From Roseivirga sp. UBA6061 (lineage in GTDB: Bacteria > Bacteroidota > Bacteroidia > Cytophagales > Cyclobacteriaceae), in assembly GCA_002427745.1 (NCBI GenBank), contig DIYF01000153.1:1-54750 (forward strand): DNA of 54,750 nt, written 5' to 3'. Shown piece by piece: positions 9,295-16,492 of this stretch. Under the pieces are notes generated by a model that saw only the letters and a list, made by a program, of their open reading frames with translations, made no database searches and had not been told where the DNA came from. A program made the translations under genes and the position numbers. Within the stretch, counting starts at the first letter, position 1. Each line of letters starts with the position of its first letter.

Positions 9295-9801
9295 ATGGAA
9301 AACACACAAGACAATCAGATAGCAGATGTAGCCGACATGAAACTCTTGTCTGGCAGGGCACACGAGTATGTGGTGAACTTCAGGCACAGATTCCTGACCT
9401 ACTTTGCCCTGCCCCTGTTTCTGCTTTTCCTAAGCCTGGCACTGGCTATCAGCTGGATGGTATTGGTACCGGCAAGAGCGGAATATACCGTAACATTAGA
9501 TAAGGAAGGAATTATCATACCAGAGGAAATCGCACTGTACCTGCAATCAAAAAGCAAGGAGATCAAATCAGTCCGGCTTCTTTACCCTAAGGATGATGGC
9601 CGTGTGGCAGAGCTGGATTGTGGCCTTACAGACAGGGGGCAGGTTATACTCTCAGAACAACCGGACACCCCGTTACCAAACAGTAGAATTGAGGCTACAC
9701 TGGTGGTTTTTGCCAATGAAGATCGTTTTCTGTTTAAGCTATTGGATGAGCTTGCCAAAAACCTGAAGGTGAAGAAACCACCTGTTTCCGATGGAGCATA
9801 A
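9295..9801 (+). CDS. Short single-span membrane protein, resembles a truncated HlyD-type adaptor
   Basis: A 168-residue protein; ATG 9295 is chosen over a TTG seven codons upstream because it lies 4 bases after the exporter stop. A cytoplasmic N-terminus of about 33 residues is followed by one membrane span (about 34-58) and a periplasmic region of about 110 residues with beta-like segments. The position in the operon and the N-terminal layout match HlyD/membrane-fusion adaptors that usually follow C39 exporters in Bacteroidota. The long coiled-coil hairpin of such adaptors is absent and the usual length is about 400 residues. Either it is a reduced adaptor or an unrelated accessory subunit. 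No TolC-like gene is in the window. Confidence 0.7.
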   Translation: MENTQDNQIADVADMKLLSGRAHEYVVNFRHRFLTYFALPLFLLFLSLALAISWMVLVPARAEYTVTLDKEGIIIPEEIALYLQSKSKEIKSVRLLYPKDDGRVAELDCGLTDRGQVILSEQPDTPLPNSRIEATLVVFANEDRFLFKLLDELAKNLKVKKPPVSDGA

Positions 9802-9851
9802 TGGGAAGCTAATCCCTGTCAAAAGGTCAAAGAAGAGGCTTAAGCCACTAT

Positions 9852-10922
9852 CTATTCAAACCAAAAATAAGGTTGAACATCAGTGCTGTTTTTAATCAGC
9901 AGACAGGCCAGGCATTCCGGAGGTTCATTGGTTTCCGGTGGTAGCGTTGGACAAGGTATTGAAACGAAGAAATCCAATTGATCTCCCCTGACCCTGACCC
10001 TGCTGGTATCAGACCTTACCACCTCAAAATACCCCAGTACTTCCTCTTCAGGAGCGTTCGGGTTTCGAAAGTTTCCCGGAACCGGTGCTGCCGGCTGATC
10101 AAAAATAGACCCCTGGGAATTTGATATCTGACCGATCAGCTTCCAGTATTCATAAGCATCCCGGTTCATAGTGGTCTGAATTACCGAGAAGTAATAATCA
10201 AAAGCGAACCTTGAATCTATCTCACTGGTGGAAAACAACTGGTCTTTGATCACAGGTACCTTAATTTCTTCTCCGTTAAATAGAAAAACATTCTGACCTG
10301 TAGTGTTATTTGTCACAAAACAGGGAGGTGGCGGAATAGGTGTATTGCGAATCCTTTCCTGAAACGAATATGTTTCAACAATATCCCACTTGAGGTAAAA
10401 GTCTTTTTCCTGGTCAACTATCTCGGTGTCAACCAGGAGCTGTATAAGGTTTCGGCTTACTTCAAGGCCTGCCTGATTAACTTCCACTTCTACCACTGAG
10501 GCATCAAACCGAACTTTGTCAATAGCTGCTAAACCGGGCATTTCAGCTGGTATGGACCTGTATTCTCTTCCGTCAGGAAGTCTCACCTGTAATTCATACA
10601 TTCTTCCAACCCTGGCTGAATCGTTTTCGAGATCGAGCCTGTAATTACCTGGGGTTCTTTCTCTGTAGGTGGCTATAGGTACGCCATCTTCCAACAGAAT
10701 GGCCTCAGCGCCACTGATTGGCTCCTGTTCTGCTCCAATATCAGAAGTGAGGCCTATGAACAACTCGTTTCCGGCCAGGCCATCCGTCACTTTACCGTAC
10801 ATTACCAAAAGCCTGTCTCCCTGCCCTGTTTTCAGGTCAACTACTTCAGAACAAGTTGAAATCAAAAAAGAAAGACTTAAGCTTAAAAGAACCAGAAAAC
10901 CGATCCGAACTTTTGCAGTCAT
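9852..10922 (-). CDS. DUF4249 family lipoprotein
   Basis: A 356-residue lipoprotein with signal peptide and lipobox LISTC (Cys about 24), followed by a DUF4249 domain: an N-terminal beta-sandwich (ISGAEAILLEDGVPIATYRE, GNYRLD, YELQVRLPDGREYRS) and a longer C-terminal region with Cys-containing loops near the end (IPCPTLPP, PECLACLLI). DUF4249 proteins usually sit next to a TonB-dependent receptor and are thought to help nutrient uptake. Here no receptor is adjacent; the gene stands alone, convergent with the exporter operon (50-base gap) and upstream of the precursor peptide terminator. A link with the peptide system, for example self-protection at the cell surface, is only a guess. Confidence 0.88.
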   Translation of the reverse strand: MTAKVRIGFLVLLSLSLSFLISTCSEVVDLKTGQGDRLLVMYGKVTDGLAGNELFIGLTSDIGAEQEPISGAEAILLEDGVPIATYRERTPGNYRLDLENDSARVGRMYELQVRLPDGREYRSIPAEMPGLAAIDKVRFDASVVEVEVNQAGLEVSRNLIQLLVDTEIVDQEKDFYLKWDIVETYSFQERIRNTPIPPPPCFVTNNTTGQNVFLFNGEEIKVPVIKDQLFSTSEIDSRFAFDYYFSVIQTTMNRDAYEYWKLIGQISNSQGSIFDQPAAPVPGNFRNPNAPEEEVLGYFEVVRSDTSRVRVRGDQLDFFVSIPCPTLPPETNEPPECLACLLIKNSTDVQPYFWFE

Positions 10923-11154
10923 GAACTATCTCTATGTTTTTAGAACCCTTGCAGTCTGCTTAATGAAAGCTTACCAATTGAACAACGTTAATATATCAGA
11001 CACATTAGACAAACTACCCTAATTTTATCAATTACTCAATAAATTCTAACTATTACTCCCTATCAAAAACAAAATAATACAAACACCTGATTTAAACTGA
11101 GACCAAGTGGTTAGTCCCCTTTGTTCAGATAAAATTTCGGTACGGGCATAAATC

Positions 11155-11183
11155 AAAAAAGCCACCCTGATTTTAAGGTGGCT
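11155..11183 (-). terminator. Rho-independent terminator of the precursor peptide cluster
   Basis: On the minus strand AGCCACC (11183-11177) pairs perfectly with GGTGGCT (11166-11160), a 7-bp stem with a 10-base loop, followed by a run of T (11160-11155). It starts 24 bases after the stop of the peptide gene that ends at 11207 and supports that short gene being real. Confidence 0.85.
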
Positions 11184-11206
11184 CAGTTTGTCAAGTAATA
11201 CTCCTA

Positions 11207-11401
11207 TCAGGGAGTACAGGATACCAGTGAACCTTGCTGGCCCTGGCAATAAGCTGCTGCCATTGGGCAAAACAAATGGCTGGATGTAAAAGTCATGATG
11301 TAGTGAGGGTAGTAATTACCAATACATACAATAGTGGCGCCACCAACGACTTTTTTCTGAGCATTTTTCGACAACTCTTTTCCGAGATTTAACTTTTTCA
11401 T
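11207..11401 (-). CDS. Double-glycine-leader precursor peptide 1, four-cysteine core
   Basis: A 64-residue precursor. The leader MKKLNLGKELSKNAQKKVVGG has hydrophobic residues at -12 (Leu) and -4 (Val) before the GG, as expected for C39 cleavage. The 43-residue core begins ATIVC and has four cysteines spaced 18, 6 and 9 residues apart, with AYC at the third and an SCTP end. The leader is nearly identical to those of the two other peptides in this region, and the core shares their cysteine pattern, so they are paralogues. It is the last gene before the 11155-11183 terminator. It resembles the GG-type natural product precursors of Bacteroidota; activity (bacteriocin, signal or other) is unknown. 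Confidence 0.88.
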   Translation of the reverse strand: MKKLNLGKELSKNAQKKVVGGATIVCIGNYYPHYIMTFTSSHLFCPMAAAYCQGQQGSLVSCTP

Positions 11402-11608
11402 TCTCTTATTGATTTAAATGTTTAACGATAACTGAAAATAAAAAATCAACTCAGTAATAAAAATCATTTCCTGTGAATTTTATAATAATTTTAGTTATAT
11501 ATTATTCGCTAATATAAATATAATTCACACATCAATAAACTAGATTGACTTGACAAATAACCTGCTTAAAAAGCCATAGAAAGCCATTTTTCTGATCATG
11601 CCATCAAT

Positions 11609-13252
11609 TCAACCGAAGCTGATCAGACGATTGAATGCCAGGCGTTTGACTGTGTCAAAAATCAGGTACCTATACTCGATATTAGAGTCAGGATTTATGT
11701 CCTCTTCAAAGGCATCACTCACCTCTCTGAGGAGGTCATGGATAGTGATGAAACCTTTCATTAGAATCTCAACAACATAGGCGTCAAGGGCATCGAGATA
11801 GTATACATAGGCATCCATGGTGAGCACTTCAGGAGTTATGGCCACAGGTAAGTCCTGAGCCTCTGTTGAGAAATTCTCTGCGAACACATGCTGCATGTCA
11901 TTGTCATCATCTTTCCACCAGTTCCAGCCTGCCGTGTAAAAGCGGGCATCCTCTGAGATACTGATCCTTTGATCCGTGTCCACATCCAATCCCCGGTTAA
12001 AGAGATCGCTGGTTCTTTTATAGTGATATTCATCTTTCCGATGCAGCTCTTCTCCCCCTCCTGCCATAGTCAAAAGGTTTTTGGCTTCTTCAATCAGAAG
12101 TTCGAGTTGAAAAATATCCTTCACCTGGGCCGGTATCTCCTGGTTTGACAGCAATTCCTCAAAGGCCTTTTGGGAATCCGGAAGGTTCATCTCTGGCAAT
12201 ATGTGCCTTAAGGTCTTTATGGTACGCTCAAAGTTGTTTTGCCATAGAGGAAATGATGGTCTGTTGCTCTCCCTTTGACCGCTCTCCTGCTCGTTGAGAA
12301 CCAGACCGCCTGATGATGTATCAATATGCCAGTCGTGATATGAATAGAAAGAATTGGACAACTCAACCTTTTGTTCCCGGCAAAGTGCGAGAATGCGATA
12401 GTAATACTCAGGGTAGTGTAATCGCAGTCTTTTGGCCAGATGATCCAGCATAAAAGGAAATCGCTTACAGCCGCCCACTGCATGTACCATAGGTACGTCA
12501 GGTATATCCGCTACTCTGATAAAATCATGGTATAAGGGGTCGGTCACCGGCTCAGGAGAAACATAGGCAATTTGCTTTTGCTTTTGCCTGGCCAGGTAAA
12601 AGAAAGATATCTGCTCTATCAGGAAATTGATACCATCAGGTGTCGACTCATTGAGGAGGTCTCTGTTGGCTGATACAAAATCGAAGGCATACCGCGTATA
12701 GTTTTCGATAAAAGACAAATCATGCCCGCCAATAATACCGGCATTGCTGGAAAACAGATGTGATGCTGCATGCAATTCCTGGAGGTGGGCAGGTAAGTAA
12801 AACCCTTTTTCATGTACTTTCTTAATTACTTCGGCATTGAAGAACAGGTCAGCCTCAGGGTTAGATGATACCAGTCCGGCTTTCAGAACGCTATCGGGCA
12901 ATGGCCGGAAAAGAAACAAATCCCCATCCACATGAATGAAAGGCTCTTTTTGGAGGCTGTATGTTTTAAGCTTGGCAAGGGAAAAGAGTTCGGGCCGCAT
13001 ACCCGCCATCTGTTCTTCCTGAGCCAGAGATACACTGGTATAAGGCAAGCCAAGCGAGTCGATCAGTATTTCCTTGCCTAGTTTATCTGTGACCAGCTCT
13101 ACCTGCCCGTAGAGTTTAAGGAGTTGAAGACAGCTCAGTGCCCAGCTCATCCAGTGATACTCGCTGGTATGCCAGCCTGCCTTCAGCATAAGCGGGCTTG
13201 TCTTTACTTTCTCGCTGGCCGCACCGGTCCAAAAAGTTTGCACAAACTTCAT
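11609..13252 (-). CDS. GT-A-type glycosyltransferase-like protein (DUF6734-like), candidate peptide-modifying enzyme
   Basis: A 547-residue protein; the ATG giving MKFVQTFWTG is preferred to a TTG eight codons upstream. The first about 310 residues look like a GT-A glycosyltransferase: DxD motif D109-G-D111 in FIHVDGDLFLF, SSNAGIIGG near 167-175, and VHAVGGCKRFPF near 280. Such enzymes bind a nucleotide sugar and a divalent metal. Residues about 320-547 are helical and unrecognised. There is no signal peptide, so it is cytoplasmic. It lies between precursor genes on the same strand, which suggests it modifies the peptides before export, as in glycocin systems. Proteins beginning MKFVQTFW recur in Bacteroidota; I recall them as the DUF6734 family. 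Its acceptor is not known. Confidence 0.75.
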   Translation of the reverse strand: MKFVQTFWTGAASEKVKTSPLMLKAGWHTSEYHWMSWALSCLQLLKLYGQVELVTDKLGKEILIDSLGLPYTSVSLAQEEQMAGMRPELFSLAKLKTYSLQKEPFIHVDGDLFLFRPLPDSVLKAGLVSSNPEADLFFNAEVIKKVHEKGFYLPAHLQELHAASHLFSSNAGIIGGHDLSFIENYTRYAFDFVSANRDLLNESTPDGINFLIEQISFFYLARQKQKQIAYVSPEPVTDPLYHDFIRVADIPDVPMVHAVGGCKRFPFMLDHLAKRLRLHYPEYYYRILALCREQKVELSNSFYSYHDWHIDTSSGGLVLNEQESGQRESNRPSFPLWQNNFERTIKTLRHILPEMNLPDSQKAFEELLSNQEIPAQVKDIFQLELLIEEAKNLLTMAGGGEELHRKDEYHYKRTSDLFNRGLDVDTDQRISISEDARFYTAGWNWWKDDDNDMQHVFAENFSTEAQDLPVAITPEVLTMDAYVYYLDALDAYVVEILMKGFITIHDLLREVSDAFEEDINPDSNIEYRYLIFDTVKRLAFNRLISFG

Positions 13253-13580
13253 CGATTTTTCGTCTTTAGATATCAATCAATAATTTAAACTAACAGATTT
13301 AATCCATTACTTTAATTATAAAAAAATAACAAAGACTTTCAGAGAAGAGTGCTCTGAATAGAAGCCCGGAGAAAGCCTTTTATGACAGAAAGCCTTTCAA
13401 AGACATTGGGGAATAACAGGTAATTTTTAAAACAAGCTGCCCGAAAAGTAAACCAGATGGCTATCAATCAGATAGTATGACACACCCTTTCACAACCCAG
13501 ACCTTATCGGCAAATGGATATAGCGGATCATATTTTTACTGCTCGGAATTCCCGGTTACCCTTCAGACAGCTTAGTGAAT
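13253..13580. other. 328-bp spacer between precursor peptide 2 and the glycosyltransferase
   Basis: No gene seen. It holds a 7-bp hairpin TTCAGAG/CTCTGAA (13338-13358) which, on the minus strand, is followed seven bases later by a T-rich stretch, so it may be a weak terminator or attenuator that separates precursor from enzyme expression. A 10-base direct repeat GAAAGCCTTT occurs at 13371-13380 and 13388-13397. Confidence 0.4.
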
Positions 13581-13784
13581 TTACCAGGGGTAGCAGGCAA
13601 TGAACACACCATGGCCGGCTGCTCCACAATAAGCTTCCTGCCCGGTGCAATCCGTCCCCCACTGGGTATTAAAGGTTCCACCTGAACATACGATCGTAAT
13701 ACCGCCTAGTATTTGTTTCTGGGCATTTTTCGATAATTCTTTACCCAGATTTAACTTTTTATTGTCCTGTTGATTATGAGGCAT
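13581..13784 (-). CDS. Double-glycine-leader precursor peptide 2, four-cysteine core
   Basis: A 67-residue precursor with an 8-residue extension before the shared leader block KKLNLGKELSKNAQK, ending QILGG. The 39-residue core starts ITIVC and carries four cysteines with spacings 12, 6 and 10, AYC at the third and ACYPW at the end. Cys1 is at core position 5, the same as in the other two peptides. The core is rich in Gly, Thr and Ser, especially between Cys1 and Cys2. The gene lies 119 bases downstream of precursor 3 and upstream of the glycosyltransferase on the same strand. Predicted to be cut and exported by the C39 exporter; activity unknown. Confidence 0.88.
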   Translation of the reverse strand: MPHNQQDNKKLNLGKELSKNAQKQILGGITIVCSGGTFNTQWGTDCTGQEAYCGAAGHGVFIACYPW

Positions 13785-13903
13785 AGCGATTTCTATTTAG
13801 TTGGTTAATGAATAAAGTTGAGACATCGGTCTGATTTACTCAAGACCAATGCCTCTTATTGAACATATATCAGAGCCAGCCCTGATACCATCTCACATGC
13901 ATA

Positions 13904-14098
13904 TCAAGGTGTACAACCGAGATACTGTCCGTGGTGAGCTGCCTGGCAATAGGCCATTTGGGCAGGTACACAGGCGCTGGTATAGTAAGAGCCATCAGTA
14001 CAATGGATCCAGGCACCACCAAGAATCTTCTTCTGGGAGTTCTTGGTTAGCTCTTTTCCAAGGTTAAGGGTTCTGGAATTCGTTGTGTTACGTTTCAT
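13904..14098 (-). CDS. Double-glycine-leader precursor peptide 3, four-cysteine core
   Basis: A 64-residue precursor. The leader block LNLGKELTKNSQKKILGG matches the other two with conservative changes. The 36-residue core starts AWIHC and has four cysteines with spacings 9, 7 and 10, AYC at the third and GCTP at the end. His and Tyr are frequent. It is the first gene of the minus-strand cluster (precursor 3, precursor 2, glycosyltransferase, precursor 1, terminator) and is divergent from the LytTR gene, so the cluster promoter should lie in 14099-14349. Cysteine number and order are the constant features of the family, while loop 1 varies most in length. Confidence 0.88.
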   Translation of the reverse strand: MKRNTTNSRTLNLGKELTKNSQKKILGGAWIHCTDGSYYTSACVPAQMAYCQAAHHGQYLGCTP

Positions 14099-14236
14099 GA
14101 TAAAAAATTTAGAGGTTAAATATTAATTTGATCTTTATCATAAACAACATAACAATTCCTTCTTTTTTAAAGAAATCACACAAATTAAGCTAGCTACACA
14201 TAATCATTTAAATTATTAAAAATTAATAATGCACTA

Positions 14237-14280
14237 AACAAACAGTCGCTTGGCTATCCATTCACGGATAACAAACAGTC
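14237..14280. promoter_or_regulatory. 11-bp direct repeat, candidate LytTR operator
   Basis: AACAAACAGTC occurs at 14237-14247 and again at 14270-14280, a start-to-start distance of 33 bp, about three helical turns, in the divergent gap between precursor 3 and the LytTR gene. LytTR proteins bind pairs of short direct repeats whose known cores resemble ACAGTT, so ACAGTC is a fair match. Binding is inferred. Confidence 0.45.
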
Positions 14281-14349
14281 TGAGGGACCTCCTTTAGACC
14301 ATCCACATAACGAAAAACACTCCCCTTTCGTAAGTTGATTTACTCTCTT

Positions 14350-15159
14350 ATGGTATCCATCCGAAAGCTCACTCACAACCAGGTTCGTTACAGCCTGTTG
14401 CCTGTACTGGCCCTGGCTCTGGTTCATTTTGTCGCCTACAGGAAGCTGCCCTTTGAAGAGGGTTACGAGTTTCCTCTCGCTACCTTCGGGTCAGTTTTGC
14501 TTATTTGTATTGCCTGCTGTGAGATTAACAGTTTCAGCTACAACAGACTGAAGGAAAGATGGTCAATCAAACTGGCACCGGTGGCTACTATGCTCAAGCA
14601 GCTGGCCACATCGCTCATCCTGACAACCTTCGTTTTTGCCGTGATGGTCTACAGCCTCAACTATCTTTTCTTCGGGCAGGTCACTCCTTTTAGTCGTTTT
14701 GTTTCTTCTCTGTTCGTAGCCTTACTGATAATCCTGGTGGAAACCCTGGTGTTCATTGTGCGTGATTTAAAGAGAGCCAACGATCATACAGAGGAACCAT
14801 CAATTATGACGAAAGACTGGGTGTACAAATCGGGCAATAAAACCCTGAAGGTGCCCAAAGGGGCCATCGCCTATGTCTATTCCCAAAACGGACTGGTGTA
14901 TATAGTCACCACTGAAGGAGAAAAACAGCTGACTCAGTTCAACTCCATCAATGAATTGAGTGACGCAAATGATACTTCTGACTTTTTCAGACTAAACAGA
15001 CAATTCCTGGTGAGCTCAGGGGCCGTCAGTGCCATAGAAAAAGAGGTAAATCAAAAACTGAAGGTTTCTTTGCAGCCAGCGATACCTTCAATGCCTGTAG
15101 AGGCAATTGTCAGCCGGTATAACAGTCCGGAGTTTAAAAAGTGGGCTCAGTCCTCATAA
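14350..15159 (+). CDS. LytTR-family transcriptional regulator with membrane N-terminus
   Basis: A 269-residue protein; ATG 14350 is chosen over an in-frame TTG five codons upstream. Residues about 15-140 hold four membrane segments. A short linker leads to a LytTR DNA-binding domain (about 165-265): LKVPKGAIAYVYSQNGLVYIVTT, FFRLNRQFLVSSGAVSAIEK and LKVSL. There is no receiver domain, so a signal is probably sensed in or near the membrane. It is divergent from the precursor peptide cluster, and a direct repeat of LytTR-site type lies between them, so it is a good candidate regulator of the peptide genes; LytTR proteins often control bacteriocin and quorum-type peptides. Confidence 0.88.
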   Translation: MVSIRKLTHNQVRYSLLPVLALALVHFVAYRKLPFEEGYEFPLATFGSVLLICIACCEINSFSYNRLKERWSIKLAPVATMLKQLATSLILTTFVFAVMVYSLNYLFFGQVTPFSRFVSSLFVALLIILVETLVFIVRDLKRANDHTEEPSIMTKDWVYKSGNKTLKVPKGAIAYVYSQNGLVYIVTTEGEKQLTQFNSINELSDANDTSDFFRLNRQFLVSSGAVSAIEKEVNQKLKVSLQPAIPSMPVEAIVSRYNSPEFKKWAQSS

Positions 15160-15286
15160 TATAACAGACCACTCATTCTTTTTTTAACTACCATTCATTG
15201 GTAATCATGGATATTTCCCCCTCCCTGTGCGATTCAGTGCGTTGATTGCCTCAAACAGATTCATTGATACCAAACCGTACGAAGCC

Positions 15287-15895
15287 ATGAAAAAACTGAT
15301 TTTACTTATGAGTGCACTTCTCACCTTTCATCATAGTCCCGGAGAAGGCACACTGAACAAGAAAGAGAGGAAGTTCGCAGCCAAATACCTTGAGTCTTCT
15401 ATGAAGCAGCTCTTTAAGGGCATAGAAGACCTGACTTCAGAACAGTGGAACTACATGCCTACAGACGGAGGCTGGTCCATTGCCGGAGCCTGTGAGCACT
15501 TGCTTATTGCCGAACAGAGTACCCATATGCTGATCACAAAGAAAATCCTGACCAATACTGCATTGAAAGAGGCTCCTGACAACCCGATTACCGATGAGCA
15601 GGTGATTGAGTTTATAAGAGACAGGAGTCCTGACAGACGTGTAAAAACTGCGCCACCTTTTGAGCCCAGGGGCAGTTTGAAATCGCCTGCTGACTTTATT
15701 AAGCAATTCAAAGCTGCAAGAAGCCAACATATTGACTTCGCCAAAACCAGTACTGCCCATATGAAAGACTTTTTCTATGACAGCCCTGCCGGTAAAATCT
15801 CAGCCTATCAGTGGTTACTGGTAGCGGCTGCTCATGCAGAGCGGCACTTTGCCCAGATGCAGGAGGTAATGCAGGAAGCTAATTATCCAAAATAG
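15287..15895 (+). CDS. DinB-like putative metal-dependent hydrolase, exported
   Basis: A 202-residue protein; ATG 15287 gives a signal peptide (MKKLILLMSALLTF), whereas the GTG 20 codons upstream does not. The mature part is a DinB-like four-helix bundle with candidate metal-ligand histidines in GGWSIAGACEHLL and AAAHAERHFAQM. DinB/YfiT-like proteins include thiol-transferases and metal-dependent hydrolases; the substrate cannot be told from sequence. A strong terminator follows at 15915-15954. The gene stands alone between the LytTR gene and a lipoprotein gene. Confidence 0.85.
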   Translation: MKKLILLMSALLTFHHSPGEGTLNKKERKFAAKYLESSMKQLFKGIEDLTSEQWNYMPTDGGWSIAGACEHLLIAEQSTHMLITKKILTNTALKEAPDNPITDEQVIEFIRDRSPDRRVKTAPPFEPRGSLKSPADFIKQFKAARSQHIDFAKTSTAHMKDFFYDSPAGKISAYQWLLVAAAHAERHFAQMQEVMQEANYPK

Positions 15896-15914
15896 TTAAA
15901 TTGAAACCCAATCG

Positions 15915-15954
15915 CCTGCACCTGTACTCCGGTTAGGTGCAGGTATGATTTTTT
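15915..15954 (+). terminator. Rho-independent terminator after the DinB-like gene
   Basis: CCTGCACCT (15915-15923) pairs perfectly with AGGTGCAGG (15935-15943), a 9-bp stem with an 11-base loop, followed by TATGATTTTTTG. It lies 20 bases after the preceding stop codon. Confidence 0.85.
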
Positions 15955-15966
15955 GAGATTAATACC

Positions 15967-16413
15967 ATGAAACAACTACTGATTATCTGCTTTCTGATAG
16001 CCTCCAGCTGTACGTACCAGTCCGATTTAGCTGAAAAACTCATTGGTACCTGGGAGAATACTACCCTTGATGTACAGACCAATACAGCACAGGGGAAAGA
16101 CACCACCATTTACCTCTCCATTAAGCAAGGTGAGTGGGAAGAAGCTCTGAAGATCAAACCCATTGTCACCACTTACCTGAAAGATGGTTCTTTTAAATCA
16201 GAGTATTTTGGCCTGGATGGAAAGCCTATGGGCACGGAAGAAGGCACCTGGAAAATCAGAAATGACTCATTAGTGCTCAAATCAGGCGGATATGACAATG
16301 TATACAAAGTTACGTTTAAAGGGAATGAGGCCCGCTTTGTCAGTTACCTGGACTGGGACCAGGACGGAGCTGCTGATGACTTATATGATGGCTGGCAGGT
16401 AAAAAAAGAGTAA
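15967..16413 (+). CDS. Small lipocalin-like lipoprotein
   Basis: A 148-residue protein with lipobox IASSC (Cys 15). The opening of the mature part, LAEKLIGTWENTT, and the following antiparallel strands (GTWKIRNDSLVLKSGGYDNVYKV) resemble lipocalin-like periplasmic proteins of Bacteroidota, where a GxW near the start marks the first strand. An Asp-rich loop DWDQDGAADD near the end could bind a cation. The ligand is unknown. It stands alone between a terminator and the AraC gene. Confidence 0.75.
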   Translation: MKQLLIICFLIASSCTYQSDLAEKLIGTWENTTLDVQTNTAQGKDTTIYLSIKQGEWEEALKIKPIVTTYLKDGSFKSEYFGLDGKPMGTEEGTWKIRNDSLVLKSGGYDNVYKVTFKGNEARFVSYLDWDQDGAADDLYDGWQVKKE

Positions 16414-16492
16414 GTCTAAAAAGGTGTAAACACTGCGCATTTATCCACCGAAATTCTGACTGTAAAACCAATGGCTCTCTTAACTTTGAGCC

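Noticed and set aside
11046..11270. 74-residue minus-strand frame (MPNGSSLLPGPARF...)
   Set aside because: It overlaps the terminator and the real precursor gene in another frame and has no leader or homology pattern.
14335..14349. TTG start for the LytTR regulator
   Set aside because: The ATG five codons later gives the same domains; TTG is rarer and adds nothing.
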